A DNA stretch of 64,000 bases, taken from NCBI GenBank assembly GCA_942486035.1, contig CALNXK010000384.1, positions 35,001 through 99,000 on the forward strand. Reading direction: 5' to 3'. The stretch comes from Porites lobata. Its lineage: Eukaryota; Cnidaria; Anthozoa; Scleractinia; Poritidae. Shown piece by piece: positions 1 through 14,185 of the stretch. Position numbers and translations under genes: made by a program. A model generated the notes under the pieces. The model worked only from the letters and a program-made list of their open reading frames with translations. It was not told where the DNA came from and did not search any database. The number at the start of each line of letters is the position of its first letter. Positions within the stretch are counted from its first letter, which is position 1.

Positions 1-2344
1 TCGATTAGTTCATAAGCTATTTGCGGGTGGGAAAGTAATGTAATTAGTTATTTTCCAATTTTCAATAAAATTTGTTGTTTTGTTTTTAGCTGAACTGGCT
101 CTGTTATAGGTTAAGGGTTCCAGGGTCCCAGCGGCACATCCCCACCCAGAAATTCTTAAAGTACCTCGCCCCCCCCCCAGAGTTGTATCTTTTGGTTTCT
201 TTTCACGCTCCTCGTCATGATTTGTAATTTAGGTGAATAAGGCTTTTTTTCTGTGCAGTTCTTCCGATCTTCGATCGCGTTCCATTAGTATACTCAATTA
301 CTGCTTGAATTTTATTTCCCTTTAAATTTTCCGCTTTCACAACTACAACCCTGGTCAAAACGTCTTGGGACACTTAAGAAAATGAGGCGCGAAAACACAC
401 CTTGCTTATTAAAAGTGTATTTAACCTGTTATAAATGCTTGGAAATGTTGTTGAAAGAGCCTGTTTCTGCTGTCCCCTCTTCCCCTCAGCAATGTTGATT
501 GTGTTGAAAAAGATTTGAAGCCGTAACGTGAACACTGAACCGGGGGGGGACGGGGGGAGAGAAAATGCGTCATTTTCACCAGCTGTTTGGTTAATGTCCC
601 AAGAGTTTTGGCCAGGGTTGTAGCTCCAAAGTTGATTGATTGCTCAGAACGTAGTGAATTGACAGATGGTAACAAGTAAATAATCGATCGCCAAAAAATA
701 TATGGACCTGTTACTTGTTTGGAGCACCATAAAAAATTCACATTTCTCGGCATGTTAATTTTTTTTTTCACATAAAATAAAAGTAAAAAGTTATGGGGTA
801 ACACATGGATACGTTGTTTAGAAAACAATGAATCATGCAATAATTAAAATCTCCATTTATCGCTACGTTCAGGCTCCCGATGGTTGCACTAGACATGTAC
901 TAATAGCCTGCGAAGCGTCGAAAGGGGTAGGGGTTAGGGAAGGAAAGGTGTCCTTTTTACTGAAGTGGTTATAGAGAGTCAAATAAAGGGGGTAATGGAA
1001 GGCAGAGACCATCTCTAAGCGTCCATTTTACTCAGGTGTCCATCTTATAGAGATTCAAATAAAGAGAGAAAAGAAAGGCTTTTAGAATAAAGGCTTTTAG
1101 AATAAAGAGCATTCGGTTTGAAAATCAAAAAGGGTTAGAGACTACCTGCAAATAAAACTACTCGCTGGCCGAAGAATAAACTACCGAAATTATTCATACT
1201 AATGAATGAGTTAGAATCACATTCTTTATCAAATCTCTCTCAAATGAGACGAAAAGGAGAACGGAAAGCGTTACTCTTGTTAAGGGCATAGTAAAAGGAC
1301 ACAATAAGTCGTAGCTATTTCGTGTAGTTTACCCGTTGTCATGAACGGAAATTGCACATCTAGTTAGTTGTATCTGCGCCTCCAAGCAGGGTAATAAGCT
1401 CGTTCAAAGCCTCTTTATTTATGCAACAAATTAATAAAGGATTTTAACAGCAAAACAACCGCTGTAGCTTGTTCAAAACAATTAACTCCCTAAAGGTAAA
1501 CTACCCCCGCTTTTAATGGACCTACTTGGTTTACTTTCACCTGTCTCTTAAAAACACATTGACGTCGTTCCATTGGAACCAAAAAATAGAAGTCTGAAAA
1601 CCCTTGAATGAAGATGTCACAGATGTCGACAGAACGCATGTAAATTTACATGAGGTTAATTTGATTATTTCTCTACAAATTCAGCAACATTAACTACAAA
1701 TAACATTAATAAAGAGATAAAGAGAAAAAAGTTAAATAAGAGTTGAACGAATGCCTAGCCCTAATCGATCAATATTTGGGAAGAAAAGGATTCTTAACCG
1801 AGAGTATATGCAGAAAACAAAAAAATTGTCGAGGGTAGACTTGTCACACCCCTATCTGAGCTACACTGGGTAAGCCAGCGTTCCTACAATTCCTAAAGAA
1901 ACTTGGCGAACCGTTCATGAGAAACAAAACTTTGGCTCGGCTAGAAGGGCGACCCACCTAACCGGGTCATTTTTTGTCGATTGGTAGCAGATCACCCAAC
2001 TAACCGGGATATCGTTACTCCGCCGCGTAAACTCGGTGAAGGAGAGACCATCAGACCATATATACGTGATCGCTGTTTTGGACAACCAAAGCCTTGATCT
2101 TATCCGTATTTACTGAAAAACCTACTCTGTTCCGCTTTTTGGATTATTTTTCTCTCTTCTACTTAATTTGTTTTTTCGCAAACGATAAATCTCTTAGATA
2201 GTCTGAAACTCTGACACGCTGTGAGCCATGCTTGGGATGAAAGATAGACATTCCTTGTTAATGGGAAGCGCCTAACTGTTTCAGTATTTGCATCAGTTTC
2301 TTTTGCTTTTTCTTGGTTTCCTTTCTCAATAATCATGCATTTCT
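1..2344. other. non-genic stretch before the kinase gene
   Basis: No convincing exon is seen on either strand. Around 940-1070 a short interspersed-looking repeat recurs (gtgtcc...attcaaataaag, twice). Around 1930-2050 there is a short GGGTC/GACCC-containing segment of the kind often repeated in coral DNA. The 3' untranslated region of the minus-strand kinase gene should lie in the right part of this stretch, but its polyadenylation site was not identified. Confidence 0.5.
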
Positions 2345-5300
2345 TTATAAATAACTATCTATGCTTGTTGCATCTTGGGGTTCCTCCTTTTCCATATTGC
2401 CTTCTTCGTCACCACTTGCTTCAGGAGGCACGTTGTAATATGGATGATCTTCATTGTGTTTGTCTAGATCCAAGTATGGTGCATCCCTCTGCATTATCAC
2501 CTCCAGTTTTTCGATCAGCTGAAAGAAACTGGGACGAGAGTAAGGTTCCTCCTTCCAACAGTCAGTCATCAGCTCATATCTGTTATGAATAAGAAACGAG
2601 GTCAATTACAGTTTCGATCCCTCGTTAGCCCGTGTTTTTATAACAGAGTAACCTGACCCTGTTTAGAAATGGGGCCCCTAACGCTTATGAAACTGAATCA
2701 CGTCTCATCCACCAATTATCTGACATGCGCCGTTGATGTATATAGTTTTGGAATGCCCAGGCCTAAATCTTATTTCCAGCTAATAATGTGAGTAGGTATT
2801 CGCCCCTTGTGCAGTAATCAAAAACAGCCTTGGTTCTGGATTCCGTTCTGTCGGTTTCCTTGCCAGTGGACCATGGACTCGGGATTCCAATCATTAGAGG
2901 GACTCTGGATTCTTAGAACTAAACTCTGCATTCCAAATCCCAGGATTTCGGATTCCACTGGCTAAAAATTTCCCGGATTCTGAAACACGGATCACTTTAC
3001 ATGGCTGTTCAGCTGGATAAAAATAAAAAAATATAGCCAAATAATTTGATATTTCTCTAGTCTGGAGTGACGTTCTATGTAATTTGCAACAAAACAAAGG
3101 CACGGAAAAAACATCAAATCTGTTAATAAATAATTGTTATAAAACGATCTTAGTAAAGTAACGTACACGTCATCAGAGCACATGTCAGGCCTTTCCATGC
3201 GATAACCAGTGCCGAGCAGTCGATACAACTCCGTGTTGGTCAGCGTGGGGTATGGTACACCTCCTGGTAAAAAAAATGATAATCACATATTTATATGAAT
3301 ACATTTCATTTTTTCTGGAAAGCTTTTTTAATTGTAGATTGTATCGTCGTTTATTGACTATAATCAGAAACTCATGGGTTTCTGCTATAATTCACCATAG
3401 CAGGTAACTAGATAATATTGGTTTTAAGCCGTAAAACTTACCCAAGGTAGACATTTCCCAAAGAAGAACACCATAAGCCCACCTATGAATATGTAAAGAA
3501 CCATTGTGTTTAGTCTGTTCATAGCCCACTATTATCTACTATTAACAATCATTTTTATTTGGTGAACGCACGACCTGACGCTATTGTCAACCGACTCATA
3601 CTTCCCGCTCACTTTGCGCAAACTCACACCTTTCTTACAAATTTGCGGAAAGAGATGCTTTGAACAGGGGCATCCAACAACTGTTTTCTGTAAAATATCT
3701 GTTCGGAGAAGCAAAAATTCCCTAGAAATTTCTTTAGCCTGAGGAAGGCTAAAAATTTCTAGATGACCGTTCCATTCATGTACAATTTTCGAAGCATATC
3801 TAGTAAATTCCCTACGATTTTCTTAAGTTCAATTCTACGCATTTTAGTCTCCAGGTTTAATAGGCTATTTTTCTTAGGAAAAGGAAACCTAAAACTTTCG
3901 GATTCGAAAATGCGATGGAGAGAGGAATCAGAAAAATTCTCACTTCTGTAAAACTTAAAATTGCATCTAAAATCTTCGAGAAAATAATACTGAGGCCCTT
4001 GTAATTTCCAAAAGACTTAAGTTCCCCTAGGATGACCGAACAGATACAAAGTTTATAGCGCCCGCTTAGAATTCATTTCTATAGATTTAAAACGTCTCTG
4101 GATAGCCTAAAAAGTGTTTTCAATGCATTTAGGAGGAAACCATGGCTGGGTGCCGCTACTTCATTTGGCTGTTAGAACATCTCCCCTCAGTTTTAGAACA
4201 AACATAAGAAAGAGACTCAAATAACCAAGCCTCAGCCCAGTAACTGCTACAGTGGTGAAAAGGAAGCTCACGTCAATCTGACGTCGAAATCCACCAGCTA
4301 GTGCTGCCGTTTAAATTTTGTTAACCGTTTTGCTTGTCGCCCTCTGATTATTTAGATACAGTAATCCCTCAGATGAAAGTCAATTTTTCTTCAACTTTGC
4401 ATAACCTATCTTTAAGGCCTGGGGAGACTCCGGCATGAAAGGGGCGGAGATACTCGTCGGAAATTTTGATTTAAACCCCTAAAGAAACTTTGATTACATG
4501 AATCAGGTATTACTAAAAAAAAAGAAATGAAAAAAAAAATAATTTCTTCAGGTCCATTCCTTAAAGTGCCCTGGCTCCAGAGGTCTGTTTTCAAGATAAT
4601 TAGATAAGATAAACCATGCTTACCGTTTTATTTTACCCCTCTAAGTGAGACGACGAGGATCGATCACCACCCCTTTCATTTCGAAGTCTTCCCTGGAGTT
4701 AACGTCACGGTTATATTTCATGCTATTGTTTATTGCTTATTGTTTTGTTTGCCATAAGTTGTACAAAGCAAACAAAAATCTAATTATTTAAACTCTCATG
4801 GCAAGGATGCCCAAAAGAAGCCACCGGGCTTATAAGGAATGGCTCTCTCAGTTAAATAATTAGAACAAAATATTATCATAATTACACATGGGAAAATCAA
4901 AGGCAGAGCTACAGTAAATCTTTATAAAATATATTAGATAGTCGTACTAATCATAGTTGTAGGCTAAAAAAGGCGAAATGACAAAAAGAAAAAAATGAAA
5001 ATAAAAGAGCAAAGGTAAAAAAAAAATACATATATATAGAGAGGATATTACACGGTGGCGCGAAGATATGAATTTTATTTTCGAGTGGCAAAACAATATT
5101 TTACGAACGAGCGCAGCGAGTGAGTAAAATATTGTTTTTGCCACGAGATTTCATCGATAAACTCACTTGTGAGATTATGGAAAATAAACTACTCGGGTCC
5201 CGGATGAAGTTTTTATGAATTTTACGAGTGGTATATTTTCCAGTAAAACACTCGTGTCCATATAATAAATAGAGGATATTACAGGGTGGCGAGAAGATAT

Positions 5301-6250
5301 GAATTTTATGTTCGAGTGGCAAGAACAATATCTCACGAGTGAGCGAAGCGAACGAGTGAGATATTGTTTTTGCCACGAGAACATAAAATTCATATCTTCG
5401 AGCCAACGTGTAATGTTCTTTTTATTATATGGAGAAACCATTTCAACAAAAGCAAAAGGCGGGAATCGAGACGTCATTGAACGATACGACACTCACAAAG
5501 GTGACATACGGAAAATACGCCACTCGGGTCCCGGATGAAGTGGCGTATGGAATCTACGAGCGGTTTAGTTCCCAGTAAAACACTCTCCTCCATATAATAA
5601 ATATATATAAATTACTATTTATGATAAGAGGAATGCTTTCAGCTTCCAGCAAAAGGAAGCGGTACTTGTTGCATTTCGAATTTGAAAACTAAGAGAGTTA
5701 AAAAATTTAGGACCTTGGAAACTGATGGAGAACTTATAAGTTATAAACCTGAAATTGTTTGTGACTGGAATTGTTGCATGACATCTAGCGAGTTTGTTAC
5801 TTCTATCTGCGAAATTTTCTCGCGAGCCGAATTTCTGATAATTAAACATTTCAAAAAATGGTTCTCTTGCTCAGATGAAGTAATTGTTTTCTTACACATC
5901 ACTTTTGGTAGTGTCAAGGCCTTGATAAGGTGATTCTGGGGCCATCCACTTCACAGGAAGCTTTTTGGACTTCCCTGAGCTGTATACATCTTCATATATC
6001 TGTCTCATCAACCCAAAGTCTGCCACTTTGACCTGGTTGCCATGGCCAACGAGGACATTACGGGCAGCAAGGTCTCTGTGAACAAACCTGTTTTCCGCGA
6101 GATGATTCTATTAAAAATTGAAGAAATATATGGCAAAATTGTATAATCATGAGAATAATGGCACACTGCTAGCATTAGTATAGGTAATAGCATGATTTGT
6201 AGTGATATTTGGCATAAATACTACGAGTGGTATTTCGAAATTGTTATACG

Positions 6251-6283
<33 letters not shown>

Positions 6284-9200
6284 AGACGTTTTTGAAATAT
6301 CACGAGTGGTATTTATGCCAAATTTCACGTACAAATCATGCTATTATTTGTTTATACTACTAGCCACAAAAGGTTTGTAATTTTTCAAATTAAGCTGAAA
6401 TACTACTGCCCTAAGCCAATCAAATAGCAGAAATTTCTCATGTTGTAGTATAAAAATAGTAAATAGCTGAAGGCAGGATCGAGCCCTTAATAACCTATGA
6501 CGGAGGTACTGCTGAAGCCAAAGAAATATGGGGCAAATGAAACATACAATATCATGTGTGCATCTAGGAAAAACATTCAGGTTTGGACAAGTAATAGAAA
6601 AGCCGCGAATGAGTCAAAACTGTGGTCGACACACTGTAAGAAAATCAGTTTCCATTCAGGCTAGCCCTATAAAAAGAACTTTTGAAAGAAGGCCAAAAAT
6701 GGATTTTTTAAAAATTCATTGCTAAAAGTATACATTCTCTATTTTGCCTATCGTTTTGATCAAAGCAAGGATCATTGCAATGTTGTCCAGAAAATAATAG
6801 TATTTACCATTCCTTGGGCTATCTGCAATGCAATTGAAAACAGTTGTTGGGTAGAAAAGCTCTTCTCTTCGTCACCGAGAACCTCGTCTGACTCCTTTAG
6901 GTTTTCGATTGAAACTGACATTGCGGAATTAAAAGGTTGACTTGCTGTTCCTGGTGAAGCTGATGGGCTGGATAGAAATTCTTTGTCAGTTACTTTGAAT
7001 TTCTCATCCTAAATATTTTGATAAAAAAGTGAAACAGTATAAGTTGAATGGAGTCTGAGCGGTTCAGGTCACTTGGCTTGTTCGTAAATAAACGGCAATT
7101 AGCAACTGAAAAGTGTGCAGGAAGAACAAAACAGTTAGCGAAAAAGTACGTATGGAGAGTAGCTATTCTCGTTATGCATCCTTTCTCCCACCATCGACTA
7201 AAAATATACTTCATTTTAAAACAAATTATGCGCTACTGTCTTAAAGCAAGGAGATTACGAGAAATCGACGCTACGCCCTGCGTATCCACCTCACTGTTAT
7301 CTTTTAACACTATTTCCCTGTTCGTTTGTGTCTTTTCCGCCTCCTTTACCTGTTCTTTAGTAATATATAGATTTAGCCAGGGCTAAAAGCGAGGCTCCCA
7401 TTATATATTTGTAATTTAAATCAAACAATAAACTTGTATTCCACAATTCAGTTAACTTTAGAGCACATAGCACATTCATGTGACTTTTGAGGGAAAGGCT
7501 AAGTGATTTTAGAGAAAGATAATTTGCAAACAGCCCAAGAGTGAACAAAATCTTACATGGAGTTGATAACCTCATATGTATACCCAAAAAATAGCAATCA
7601 TCTTCAGTCACATTTAAGAGCCATAATGGCTCTTGATCACCGTAAGATTAATTAGGCCTGGAAAAAAAATCAGGTTGAATTTTTTTGCGTTCGACAAGTT
7701 TACTTTACAAAATCTTGCCAACAAATCTGGTTGCGTGTAAACCAACCTTTTATACCATTTATACATCACATCTGAGGTGAAACAGTACTATGAGGAACTG
7801 TTTTTATCATACAGACCTCGGACAGAATTCAGTATTTCACAATTTTGCAACAAAAATTGCACTCATTCAATATTCAGGACGATCAAAGCACGCGTGGGCT
7901 TTTAGCTAAACCGTTAAAAATATGTCCAAATTCACATATACAGCCAGCCGGTTGTCACTTTTGCAGTGCGAGCTGTAGCGAATGTTTGAACGAACATACT
8001 AAAGTTAAGCTCCAACATAATAAAGAAATTACTATGTTTATTTTTTATTTAACGGTCTTATCGATCTGTAATCTTTAAAAGCGTTTGATACGCGCGGCAT
8101 TTTGAGTACTCCTGCAAGCGATGTTTATGAACGCCTGAAAACAAACGGCAAAGCGATGAAAATTAGATGAGAGACTACCAACAATCAATAAAGAAAATAT
8201 AATTCGGCGAAACATATACAGAGACAACATTTTTCATTCACGGAGACAAATATTGAAAAAATCCTGAGTCTTCAAGCTTAAAGCTTAAGTTTATGTTTTA
8301 AGCCGCCTTCCCGGTATTTACTTTTTTCACAGATGAACTCGAGGCAAGAAAATCGCTCAAAGCTTTCTTTTAGTACCAGAATTATAACTAAATGTTCTTT
8401 GGAACGTTTTCTTTCTATCTGCGGTGAGAAAATGTCTAAAGACTTTTTAAAGTTGTGTAAGCTTATATCAAGTTTACCTGATTCTTTGTCAGATCAAATT
8501 GTCTCAAATCTTACAAACGTGCATAAACTACATAGCCGCATAAATTACGCTCGACTTCTTTAAATTAGATATAAAAAACAAACATCAAACACAATAATTA
8601 CTGAGGCTTACCATTCGAGATGCAGCTCCTGAAAGGTATCAAGTAAGGCCAGTATCGCTTCAGAGTTTTCAACCTTTACGCATCAAGCAAGGTGAAAAAC
8701 AAAAACGTTGACATCCGAAATCGGATTCCCGACTTTGACAAGTGATTTATTAATTTCTCAACCAAAAACCAACTAGCCATGAATAACAGAAGGCTCCTGA
8801 TAGCAGCTAAATTTCATTTTGTGCATCCAGTGGAAAAAGACAGTTAAAAACATCACAAGTTGACACAAAACTCTCTCAGCTTCAGCTGTCAAAGTAAACA
8901 AGATTCAAGATGCTGCATAAATTTTCCGCATGAGCTCACCTGTCAAATTTTGACCAATCAGAGCATAGAAAATGGACGTAGAGCGTGACCAACGCGTGAC
9001 CATGATGAGCAAAGTCAAAAGCAACTGTCTTGCCTGTAATAGCTGGCTGAATTTTCGGGTCCGAGGTCAGGTTTAAATCAAAATTTTAATTGTGCGGCCC
9101 AAAAACAAAACATATTTCATATGAATGAAAAAAATCAAACTTGAGCCTGCGATCATTTGAAAACTAGTAACTTGTCAGCGGATAACTTCAAAAAATACTT

Positions 9201-12200
9201 GACGTCGATGGGTTAACACCTGAGCCCGCGATACGGTCAAGTGATACTGGTCAGCGGATACCCTGTTTTGACAGCTGTCAATTAATCAAAACATTGATGT
9301 CTAATGGATGTGTGCATTATCAGTTTTCCTGTGCTCCCAAACTAGCTAGAAAGTATGAGATTGAACATTGATCGCGATCTAGTAAAACAACTGGTCAGCG
9401 GACAGCTTCCAAATAACTCACGTCACCTTGATGAGTTGCCACATGAGCCCCCGATATGGCAATGCGATACTGGTCAGTGGCTATCCTGTTTTGACAGCTG
9501 TCAATTGACCATATCGTGAATGGCCAATGTAAAAGATGTGGATTTGCTAAGACACGCCTGAGACACCCCTCCCTTCCTTTTGATAGTCTCCCCTACCCTA
9601 CCCGTACAATCTGTAGACGCGTACGTACGTACGTACGCTCGGTCAGTCACGTGACAACCAAAAGAAAAGAGGTTGACCATATTCCATGAGTATGGGGCGA
9701 AGCGCGCGTGGGAGCCCCGCTAAAATTGTTTTCCTGTACGAGAGAAAGCGGAAAGAAAAAGAACATGTTAACTGTCTATTATCAGAAATTTCAATACAGG
9801 TAGATCAGAGGCTCCGCCCGAAAGGTCTCAGGCTTCAGGAATATAAGGCGGTAGAGATTATACTTGTTGAAGTCAAAACGAAAATGTTGGGAAATTTGTC
9901 ATTTAGGTATTTACTTAAAAGAGCCTTTTATTAAAATGTTGCGTACTAGTGCACCATATGGATAATTGTATTTGGTTTTCTTATTTAGGCTCCAGTAGTA
10001 TCCATCATTAACTTCATTCCAAACATGTTGTTTGAGCTACAAAAAACGCAGCAGATCATGCACCGAACCCTCTCCCCAGTACGGCGGAAGCGGGTGGGAT
10101 GGAACCAATGAGCAAGTCGAACGTTGTGTCGGCAAAGATTGTAAGTGAACTCAGTTTTCTTAAGAAGGTATGTGAAAGGAGTACCATTTTCAAATGGGAG
10201 GTACAGAGAAAGGGTACACTGTATTAGTTGTCCAAAAAGGTATACTAAATAAAGTGCTATTAAGTTGTTATTGGGACGGAGCCTTCCTGTAAGGACGTTT
10301 CCGAAAGCCCCCTGCCCCCCCCGAGAAAAACAAACACCCAAACGAACAGTCTGGACCAAAGTAAAGGATATAATTTATTATTAAGAGCAGATAGAGCTGG
10401 TATGTGCAAAGTTCAGGAACTTACTTGATATCTGCATTCCCCCTGATCGTTCAAAATCTCTTTGTTGTCATATGAACGCTCGGAGGCTCGATGTTTGTTG
10501 ATCTTGATGTCCAGCAATTAACGACGTCAGTTTCAATGCAAATAAATTAAAGACGATGTCAAAATAGATGCGCGTTTACAATGACCTAATAGCAATATGC
10601 ACGTAAAATTTAAGCAACCAAAACGATACTCCAAAGATGACCTAATCGTTGAGTTACTTCTTTAAGAACTCGAGCACATTTCCTATTACCACATAAAAAT
10701 ATTGAGTTGAACAAGGAGAGAGGGGCCATCTCTAAGGTAAACATAGGTTCACTGATCACCACCAGTTATCGCAAAAAAACTCGCAAAGTTGAAAAGAGTA
10801 AGCAGTAAGGGGAAACAAGCCAAAGGAAAAAACAAGATTAAAACAAAAACTATTAACAGAAAAAAAATGTACAAATTGAGAAACAAAAAACTGCTTCGAT
10901 TGGAGCGGGAGAACCTAGTTCATCTGTACCTGCAAGCAACTCCTTAACCACTGCACCACGGTGCCACTCAGTGTTTGGTGAAGTAAATTGTTAAAAAACC
11001 GTTTTTCTCTGCCATAGACGCTGTTAGGAGCTGGTAGAGCTGTATTTATCATGAGTTGAAAGATACGTTCGAGGAAAAATTAGGTTAAGCGAGTATTTCA
11101 AAGCCATTTCGTATTATTTGGGGTTCAAAAGACCGGTCGTTGTAGAAAATCGATCAAACTAGCTAGCTGTACTGAATTTGGTGGAGAAATGAGAAATAAA
11201 AGGGGCCCACACTCTCGAAGAGGTTCATCAGAAGTACAGCCGATTTAATTGGCGAAAGAATATGGAATATAAACGTGTGTGACCTCTGAATTGAACCTCC
11301 TATTCTGGAGACTAGGCGTTGGTTATTCTGGAGAAAAAATGAACTTTATAAATTTTTTATGCCCTTGCTGGTCCCGTAAAGAAGATGACGATTCCGTAAC
11401 ACGGTCCGCGACACAAATAAACAAAATTACACAATGACGGGCACAAAATACCAAGGCGGATTACACAAGCACATAGAAGCAACAACAAAGCTCACACACT
11501 TATGATCAAATTAACGATGGACAGCAATATTTGCCTAGTTTTAATTCTTATCCCCGACCTCTCTTGCTCTAATGACCATAGAGTCCCTTACAAATTTGCA
11601 CAAGCGACTCGAACCTCTCGCCCGTTACTATGTGACGTCAAGCTGGTAGTGATGAATCAGTCAAAGACAAACACATGAAACAATAGAGATTGCCCCTCGC
11701 CCCTACGCTGTACTAAGGATACAGTCGAATCTCCTCACATCTAGAAACAACTGCCATCTTGGTCACAGAGGTGGTCATTATGAAACTGAAGGGTTGTAGT
11801 ACACTTTTGGAAAAAGGGTACAACTTCTTTATTTCATAGATATTATGAAAGTTCTTTTCAGACCAAGATTGAACCCAATATCAAGCCACCTTGGCCGAAA
11901 AAGCTTGCCCATTTGCCGAAATATTATTCCACAGAATTTGCCCTTACGGAAAAAAAGCAGTCCTGTAAGGCCTCCCTAGATAATTTCTACACTGATGGCC
12001 ACATGCTGGTCAATCGTTTGAGAGCTTTGAGTTGAAGATTGGCGTCCTACAGGAATGTCGCCTTTCACCCCTGTTGTTTCTTCCTGGTCCGAATGGATCA
12101 TAAAACCACAAGGATGGGGCCGGAAGGAACAATAGGATTGAGTAATTGAGACTTTGACTTTGACTTTGCTTGTGACTTGAGTCACAGCCTCACGTGACAG

Positions 12201-14161
12201 ATCTAAAACAAGACGAAAAGACTGGGAACTTGGCTAATAACACTCCAGTCTCATTATGTGGATAGCCCACAGAGGAACTTGACTCCTTCGCCTATCCAGG
12301 CAGTTTGTTAGAGGAGGCACGAGCCGAGATATCACTGCTAGTGGGCAAAGTTATGGCAGGCTTTATTACCCTCCAGAACTTTTGGGCACCAAAGGAAATA
12401 GAGACAAGAACAAAACTGTCTTTAATTCAAATGTGAATTCCATCTTCTCTACGGACGATTACTTCCCTGGATTAGATACATGGTGAATGACAAGACATTT
12501 CAAAAAATTCAGGCCTCATTTGTTCAAACGGAGGATACCGCTATCCAGGTATAAATTCTTCTATCTCGTGGAATCATAATAGGTTTCCCTAATACTTATC
12601 CACTGGAAGTCGGGTGATTTATCGGGTGGATTCGGCTACTCAACATTTGGCCAACTGGGACCAGACGTTTTGTCAGCTGTTTTGCGTGGCACAATTAATT
12701 TTAGTTACGAGCAGCTGGCCCGAGAAAGTAAAAAAGGAGATGTGACTGAAAGGAGTTTGAAAACCAAAGGAAAACATATTCGAAGGGGTAAGTAGGGTTG
12801 GATTGAGCATACTCTAAAGAAACAAAGAATCACCACGCCAGGCATTGACCTAGACGCCCCAGGCTCAACGGGAGAGAGGGTTATCTAATTATTTGAGTGG
12901 AGTGCTTGAAAACTAGCAAAATAAGCTAAGTGCACGTCCCATTATAAACAAACCTCAACATTAAGAACAGCTACGGGAAGGAAGTAAGAACAGCCCAGAG
13001 CGGAGTTCGATGAAGGAAGGAGTTTTTCAGTTTTAAAATTGCGTAATTTTCTTAAGTTTTCTCTGTTACCTCTTTTCTTCTGCAGCGAAGCCACGTAAGA
13101 AGGTCACCAAACGGAACGTATTCTACAACCAGGAAGTTTTGATCCTTAAGTGTGTACCATCCAACCAAGGATACAATGCTCTTGTGCGAGCCCAACAACT
13201 TCATCTGCTCGATTTCGAAGGTGAACTCTTCTTTCTGCGCGTCAGATGGATCATCTAAGAACAATTACACAGACATTATTTTCATTCTTTAATGTGACGG
13301 CATTATGTGCTACATTCATTTCTTTCACACCCCATTCGTCTTTTAACTCACAATGGACAGATATATATTCGTCGATGGTATAACGAAATCTCGTAAATAA
13401 GTTGGCAAAGTTTTGATTGGTTGACCGACCATCGTGTCATCATAGATACGTGCCTACGTACAACTGTATGCATATTCGCATTTTGGTTCTGTCTTCGGGG
13501 GAGAAGATTATTGCTTGTTTTTCTTTTGTATTGTAAGTTTTCAATGAAAGGAAACAAAGAAAGTAATTAATAAAAGGAAGAAAATTGGAGAGGGGATTGA
13601 GTATGAAGCACAAATATGATATAAGATTGTTGATTTTGTTGTCTTTTTTTAATGCAAGCATTAGTTAATCAAATCCTTCGGAAGGCCGGTTCAGCGGGAT
13701 ATTTTGTTCTCCTTTCAAGTGCGGTGTAATTCGGTTGGGCAGAAAATTGTTTACTTTTTAAAAAATTGGGGTTGTTACATTCAAATGGCGCCAAAATAAT
13801 TCACAAAAAAAGAACTCATGAGTAGTATAGGGCGCGCCGAATTATCCTTTTTAGCCGGCAGGAAAGCATAAACGACCATGATGTCATTATTAGCCTTTTG
13901 TCTTTATCTCATGAATAAATTGAGGGAAGATCCTCATTAAGATAGAGTCACTCGCTATATTTAGGTGCTTTAACCCGTTGGACAGGTTTTTTAGTTACTT
14001 CAGGAGCAAAAATTGGTGCGATTCCCTTGCAAGAAAGGATAATTCAGTGCGCCCTTTACTACTTTCGTGGCTTTATCTTTTGTTAATGAGCAATATTTCT
14101 TACCAAGTAAACCTTTGACGGCAACAACTTGCGGTGGCTCTTTGTCGGATAGTAAAGTTCT
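2345..14161 (-). CDS. receptor-type tyrosine kinase, catalytic part (5' exons not found)
   Basis: Eight minus-strand exons join in phase: 14104-14161, 13070-13254, 10425-10502, 6808-7008, 5896-6107, 3442-3482, 3167-3263, 2345-2579 (1107 nt, 368 residues plus stop). Numbered within this fragment, VAVK (Lys16) is the ATP-binding lysine. FEIEQMK is helix C, VVEYVPFGDLL is the hinge, and residues about 81-170 form a Ser/Glu-rich kinase insert. HRDLAARN (184-191) is the catalytic loop and is of tyrosine-kinase type. DFG is at 204-206, followed by an activation loop with two Tyr, then KWMAPES and SDVWAYGVLLWEMSTLG. The C-tail contains PYYNV, a possible Grb2-type pYxN site. The closest architecture is the FGFR/RET-like class of metazoan receptor kinases. 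The glycine-loop, transmembrane and ectodomain exons were not located between 14.2 and 17.5 kb, so membrane attachment is inferred from the family only. No frameshift is seen. Confidence 0.9.
2830..2990. repeat. degenerate GGATTCC-rich interspersed repeat, copy 1
   Basis: This copy lies in the last introns of the kinase gene. It is built of irregular ggattcc/ggattct words and the phrase 'attccaatcattag', followed by 'ccaggatttcggattcca'. A clearly related copy in the same orientation lies at 57770-57945, which marks it as a dispersed repeat. The words are spaced irregularly, so it is not a simple satellite. Confidence 0.7.
5041..5605. repeat. cluster of palindromic (foldback) repeats
   Basis: Two adjacent related hairpin-type units start at about 5041 and 5274 with 'gaggatattac'. 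The second is nearly complete. Its arm 'aagatatgaattttatgttc' is mirrored after the centre as 'gaacataaaattcatatctt', with internal inverted 'gagtggcaa..caatat' and 'atattgtttttgcca'. 'ccatataataaa' recurs at the unit ends (about 5258, 5420, 5592). Several short open frames here are by-products of the repeat. The cluster lies in an intron of the kinase gene. Confidence 0.8.
6186..6345. mobile_element. 160-bp palindromic MITE
   Basis: The ends are inverted copies of about 50 bp: 'aatagcatgatttgta' opens the unit and 'tacaaatcatgctatt' closes it, with 'tttggcataaat' and 'atttatgccaaa' inside. The centre is a shorter inverted region around 'cgagccgttaggcgag'. It lies in a kinase-gene intron 80 bp upstream, in transcript sense, of the exon encoding the catalytic loop. 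Confidence 0.8.
7009..10424. other. kinase-gene intron, mostly featureless
   Basis: This is the intron between the exons at 10425-10502 and 6808-7008. It contains the repeat at 9165-9520. One exon-like fragment on the minus strand (8631-8690, residues like ALLDTFQELHLEW) has a donor-like GTAAGC but the wrong phase for this gene. Nothing else can be supported. Confidence 0.5.
9165..9520. repeat. pair of diverged direct repeats
   Basis: A unit of about 110 bp occurs twice, about 215 bp apart (9176-9285 and 9390-9510). Both contain 'ctggtcagcgga', 'gagcccgcgata' or 'gagcccccgata', 'gcgatactggtcag' or 'gtgatactggtcag', and 'cctgttttgacagctgtcaatt'. It lies in an intron of the kinase gene and shows no coding potential. 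Confidence 0.75.
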
Positions 14162-14185
14162 CTGGATGTTTACCGGTTTCTGGGT

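Noticed and set aside
8333..8563. 76-codon plus-strand frame with Leu/Ser-rich helical look
   Set aside because: No family resemblance, no splice or promoter support; within chance expectation for AT-rich intron DNA.
9985..10359. Minus-strand frame with GQGAFGNV, like a kinase glycine loop
   Set aside because: It lies downstream of the catalytic-lysine exon in transcript order, has no splice support, and the rest of the frame has no kinase character. Chance match.
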